The position numbers were made by a program, and so were the translations under genes. The notes under the pieces are model-generated. The model did not search any database, was not told where the DNA came from, and was given only the letters and a program-made list of their open reading frames with translations. From Candidatus Woesearchaeota archaeon (GTDB lineage: Archaea; Nanobdellota; Nanobdellia; Woesearchaeales; GW2011-AR15), in assembly GCA_023701075.1 (NCBI GenBank), contig JAMPXQ010000020.1, forward strand, positions 1 through 14,636: a stretch of DNA of 14,636 bases, in the 5' to 3' direction. This document shows positions 12,591 through 14,636 of the stretch, in pieces. The first letter of the stretch is position 1. Each line of letters begins with the position of its first letter.

Positions 12591-12673
12591 TATTTATTCA
12601 TACTTATCTGGATAATGACGTGGCCTTGTAGCTTCTGATCATCTGCATTTGCCTAGTTTTCTCTCTGATTCAA

Positions 12674-13531
12674 ATGGAACTGCTTAAATCACTTGAGGAC
12701 CCTGTACGTAAGGTTTTGGTAGTCGGACCTCACCCGGACGATATTGAATTCTCGACAGGCAGGCTCATAATGAGGAGGAAAGGGCAGAATGTTTTTGCAG
12801 TCTGCATGACAGATGGAAGGAAAGGCCAGGAAGGTACACCAGCAAAGAAGATCCTTCCGGAGGATGAGTATGCTAGGGTAAGGGAGCTTGAATCCACAAG
12901 AGCGCTAAAAGAGCTTGGGATAGATCTAAACAACCTTTTTTTCATGGGAATCCCTGACCAAGAGCTGGTATTCAACCCGTTTGTCATAGACAAATTGTTC
13001 ATGCTTTTTAGGAAGATAAGGCCGGATTTCATATTGATCCCTCCATGGGAAGGGGCACACCCGGACCATGACGCATGCCATTTGTTTGCAAGGATTGCAG
13101 CAAAGAATTTCGAGTTCCAGAATATCATAGAATATGGTTCTTACAACAATTATGGCGGAGAGTTCCATATACAGGAGTTTATCCCTATGGGTGTAGAAGA
13201 GTTTAGATTGGTGCCAAGGCCTAATGAGCAGAAGAGATGGAATGATATAATGAAGATTTTTAGGACGCAGATAAACCAGCAGAAGCATTATATCCCAAAG
13301 AGCGTATTTGAAGTTTTCAGGAAAGTCCCGGATTACGATTACACAAAGCTTCCATATTCTACAAAGCAGGCTGAGATAATAAGGGATCTGTTAAGGCCGA
13401 TATATCCATTGGCAAGAAAACTCATTCCAAATAAAGATAAGATGTTCTATGAGACCTGGAAATCAAACATAGATCCAAGCGAGATTAATAAGAAGCTAGA
13501 TGGCTACGTCCATCATTATATGTCAAAATGA
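12674..13531 (+). CDS. LmbE/PIG-L family zinc N-deacetylase
   Basis: The 285-residue protein belongs to the LmbE/PIG-L family of zinc-dependent deacetylases, which remove acetyl groups from N-acetylglucosamine-containing substrates (GlcNAc-PI, mycothiol and bacillithiol precursors, glycans). HPDD at residues 20-23 supplies a zinc histidine (H20), the catalytic-base Asp (D22) and a zinc Asp (D23); HPDH at 129-132 supplies the second histidine pair. The Rossmann-like start KVLVVGPHPDD is typical. The C-terminal ~70 residues are basic and family-variable. No signal peptide, so probably cytosolic. The upstream frame reaches a stop at 12629 without another ATG, GTG or TTG, so ATG 12674 is used. 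No Shine-Dalgarno is seen and the leader is about 60 nt. It overlaps the next gene by ATGA. With abundant sequon-rich surface proteins nearby, a role in sugar or lipid-linked glycan synthesis is a reasonable but unproven guess. Confidence 0.87.
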   Translation: MELLKSLEDPVRKVLVVGPHPDDIEFSTGRLIMRRKGQNVFAVCMTDGRKGQEGTPAKKILPEDEYARVRELESTRALKELGIDLNNLFFMGIPDQELVFNPFVIDKLFMLFRKIRPDFILIPPWEGAHPDHDACHLFARIAAKNFEFQNIIEYGSYNNYGGEFHIQEFIPMGVEEFRLVPRPNEQKRWNDIMKIFRTQINQQKHYIPKSVFEVFRKVPDYDYTKLPYSTKQAEIIRDLLRPIYPLARKLIPNKDKMFYETWKSNIDPSEINKKLDGYVHHYMSK

Positions 13532-14127
13532 AAATAACAAAAAAACTGGCGCAGTCCTATAAGAAAAGGAAGCATATCCTAGATTTAGAGATACTTCAGA
13601 AGTATAAGATAAACAGGAATTATCTTGTCTTTGCCCTGCTCGGCCTCCTTTTCTTTATGTATAATAAGAAATATTTCATGTTCATCGCAGTCACACTGTT
13701 TTCAGCAGTCTTCAGCTTCTATCATTCAAAGGTAAATAGGACGCCTATGGATTTCAAGCTGGCTCTCTTCCTTGGTCTTTTTGTCACAAGGGAATATGGC
13801 ATGCTGCTTACGATGGTATTCTTTTTCTTAAGCGACATAGTCCCTGCTCTTTTAGGAGGAGAATCAGTCAACGGTCCGGATCTTTTCTTTTTCGGATGGT
13901 ATTTCATCGTAAATCTATTGGTCCTGTTTTTTCCAAATATCCCGCTTGTGGCACTTGGCCCGATCCTTGTGGTAGTCCATGATCTTGGTGCAATCTATAT
14001 AAATAGCAAGGTAGGAGGCATCCCTGGCTATCTTTCATTCATAGTGTCTTTCATGACAAGTTTAGTTAGGATTATATATTTCCTGACATTAGGAAGGCTT
14101 GTAGAGCTATTATTTGCATTGGTATGA
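13528..14127 (+). CDS. Multi-pass membrane protein of unknown function, coupled to deacetylase
   Basis: This 199-residue protein has a basic cytosolic N-terminus (about 30 residues, KKLAQSYKKRK) followed by roughly six hydrophobic segments. Features include NRTPMDFKLALFLGLF, an acidic D in a membrane segment (FFFLSDIVPALLGG) and VVVHDLGAIY. No known family is recognised; size and topology resemble MreD-like or ECF S-component-like proteins. Its ATG overlaps the deacetylase stop codon (ATGA), which implies translational coupling and suggests related roles, for instance a membrane step for the deacetylated product. cysS follows after 12 nt. Compared by eye with the protein at 10220-10768, hydrophobic spacing and a few residues agree along most of the length; the two may be distant paralogs, but identity is low. 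Confidence 0.75.
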   Translation: MKITKKLAQSYKKRKHILDLEILQKYKINRNYLVFALLGLLFFMYNKKYFMFIAVTLFSAVFSFYHSKVNRTPMDFKLALFLGLFVTREYGMLLTMVFFFLSDIVPALLGGESVNGPDLFFFGWYFIVNLLVLFFPNIPLVALGPILVVVHDLGAIYINSKVGGIPGYLSFIVSFMTSLVRIIYFLTLGRLVELLFALV

Positions 14128-14130
14128 GGT
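14126..14130 (+). promoter_or_regulatory. Ribosome binding site of cysS
   Basis: GAGGT overlaps the stop codon of the membrane protein gene and lies 9 nt before the cysS ATG at 14140. A Shine-Dalgarno at this internal operon gene contrasts with the leaderless first genes. Confidence 0.5.
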
Positions 14131-14139
14131 AGGAAAAAA

Positions 14140-14636
14140 ATGAAGTTTTACAATACACTGACAAGGAAGAAAGAAGAGTTCAAAGAGATAAAGAAAGGCC
14201 AAGTGAAGATATACAGCTGCGGCCCTACAGTCTATAATTACGCCCACATAGGGAACTGGCGCGCCTTCATCTTTGCAGACGTCCTTAGGAGATATCTCAA
14301 GTACAGCGGCTATAAGGTGCTTCATGTGATGAACCTTACAGATGTCGATGATAAGACAATAAGGGACAGCCAGAAAGAAGGGGTATCGCTGAAAGATTTC
14401 ACAGAAAGGTATACGAAGATATTCTTCCAGGATAGGGATACGCTGAATATCGAGCCGGTAGAGCACTATCCAAAAGCGACAGAGAGCATAAAAGAGATGC
14501 TTGATATCACAAAGGACCTTCTAAAAAAAGGCATAGCCTATAAGAGCGAGGACGGCTCTACATACTATTCAGTCTCCAAATTCAAGGAATACGGCAAGCT
14601 CTCAAAAGTGGAAGTGGATTCCCTGAAATCAGGTGC
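14140..14636 (+). CDS. cysS: Cysteinyl-tRNA synthetase, N-terminal part (runs off the window)
   Basis: The first 165 codons of a class I cysteinyl-tRNA synthetase are present; the KMSKS loop and anticodon-binding region lie beyond the right edge. MKFYNTLTRKKEEF is the usual start. CGPTVYNYAHIGN carries the zinc-binding cysteine and the HIGH-type ATP motif (as HIGN). VMNLTDVDDKTI is the conserved block of true CysRS enzymes; the related mycothiol ligase MshC usually has a different residue after DVDD. It charges tRNA-Cys with cysteine in the cytosol. It follows the membrane protein by 12 nt and has GAGGT as ribosome binding site, so it is the third gene of the deacetylase operon. That many archaea use the SepRS/SepCysS route instead makes a direct CysRS a useful trait to note. 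Confidence 0.92.
   Translation, partial: MKFYNTLTRKKEEFKEIKKGQVKIYSCGPTVYNYAHIGNWRAFIFADVLRRYLKYSGYKVLHVMNLTDVDDKTIRDSQKEGVSLKDFTERYTKIFFQDRDTLNIEPVEHYPKATESIKEMLDITKDLLKKGIAYKSEDGSTYYSVSKFKEYGKLSKVEVDSLKSG

Noticed and set aside
12505..12673. tRNA or other structural RNA in the divergent intergenic region
   Set aside because: No cloverleaf arms or CCA-type end; the region is AT-rich with promoter elements.
14110..14466. Minus-strand frame opposite the right end
   Set aside because: The opposite strand encodes clear CysRS motifs, so this frame is a shadow.

Overview
The window looks like a stretch of an AT-rich archaeal chromosome, most likely a DPANN-type lineage (Woesearchaeota/Pacearchaeota-like). 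This is inferred from gene content and promoters, not from a marker tree. Supporting signs are: Taw1, an enzyme known from archaea with relatives in eukaryotes; an archaeal TrmG10-type tRNA methyltransferase; a PGF-pre-PGF-like surface domain; and TATA boxes centred about 23-28 nt upstream of most first-gene start codons, the layout of leaderless archaeal transcripts. Genes are tightly packed and no stretch over 300 bases lacks a gene.

Layout. Positions 1-1088 hold the start of a divergent gene that runs off the left edge (possible DNA-binding protein) and a tRNA guanine-N2 methyltransferase. Positions 1069-9635 are a cell-surface block with three large membrane-anchored proteins: a 1180-residue Ig/cadherin-repeat protein with more than 60 N-glycosylation sequons (minus), a beta-helix protein with a PGF-pre-PGF-like domain (plus), and a smaller cadherin/cysteine-repeat protein with a large cytosolic tail (minus). 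Between the first two lies a 42-residue ribbon-helix-helix protein whose promoter is packed with ACTTA-type nonamer repeats. A long imperfect hairpin separates it from the giant surface gene. The cysteine-repeat protein is last in a minus-strand run behind two small membrane proteins of unknown function (9658-10768).

Positions 10858-12504 carry taw1 (wyosine tRNA modification) convergent with a small calcineurin-type phosphoesterase. Positions 12674-14636 form a plus-strand operon: a LmbE/PIG-L-type deacetylase, an overlapping multi-pass membrane protein, and the first third of cysteinyl-tRNA synthetase.

How they fit together. The tRNA genes (trmG10, taw1, cysS) are housekeeping. The surface proteins are separate transcription units that share an architecture: exported modules, one membrane helix near the C-terminus, and a cytosolic end that is short in two and large in the third. 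They probably belong to the cell envelope or adhesion apparatus. The most distinctive unexplained signals are the repeat-array operator at the small RHH gene, the adjacent hairpin, the beta-helix gene's two competing start sites, and a possible distant relationship between the membrane proteins at 10220-10768 and 13528-14127. No tRNA, rRNA, CRISPR array, insertion sequence or clear mobile element was seen.
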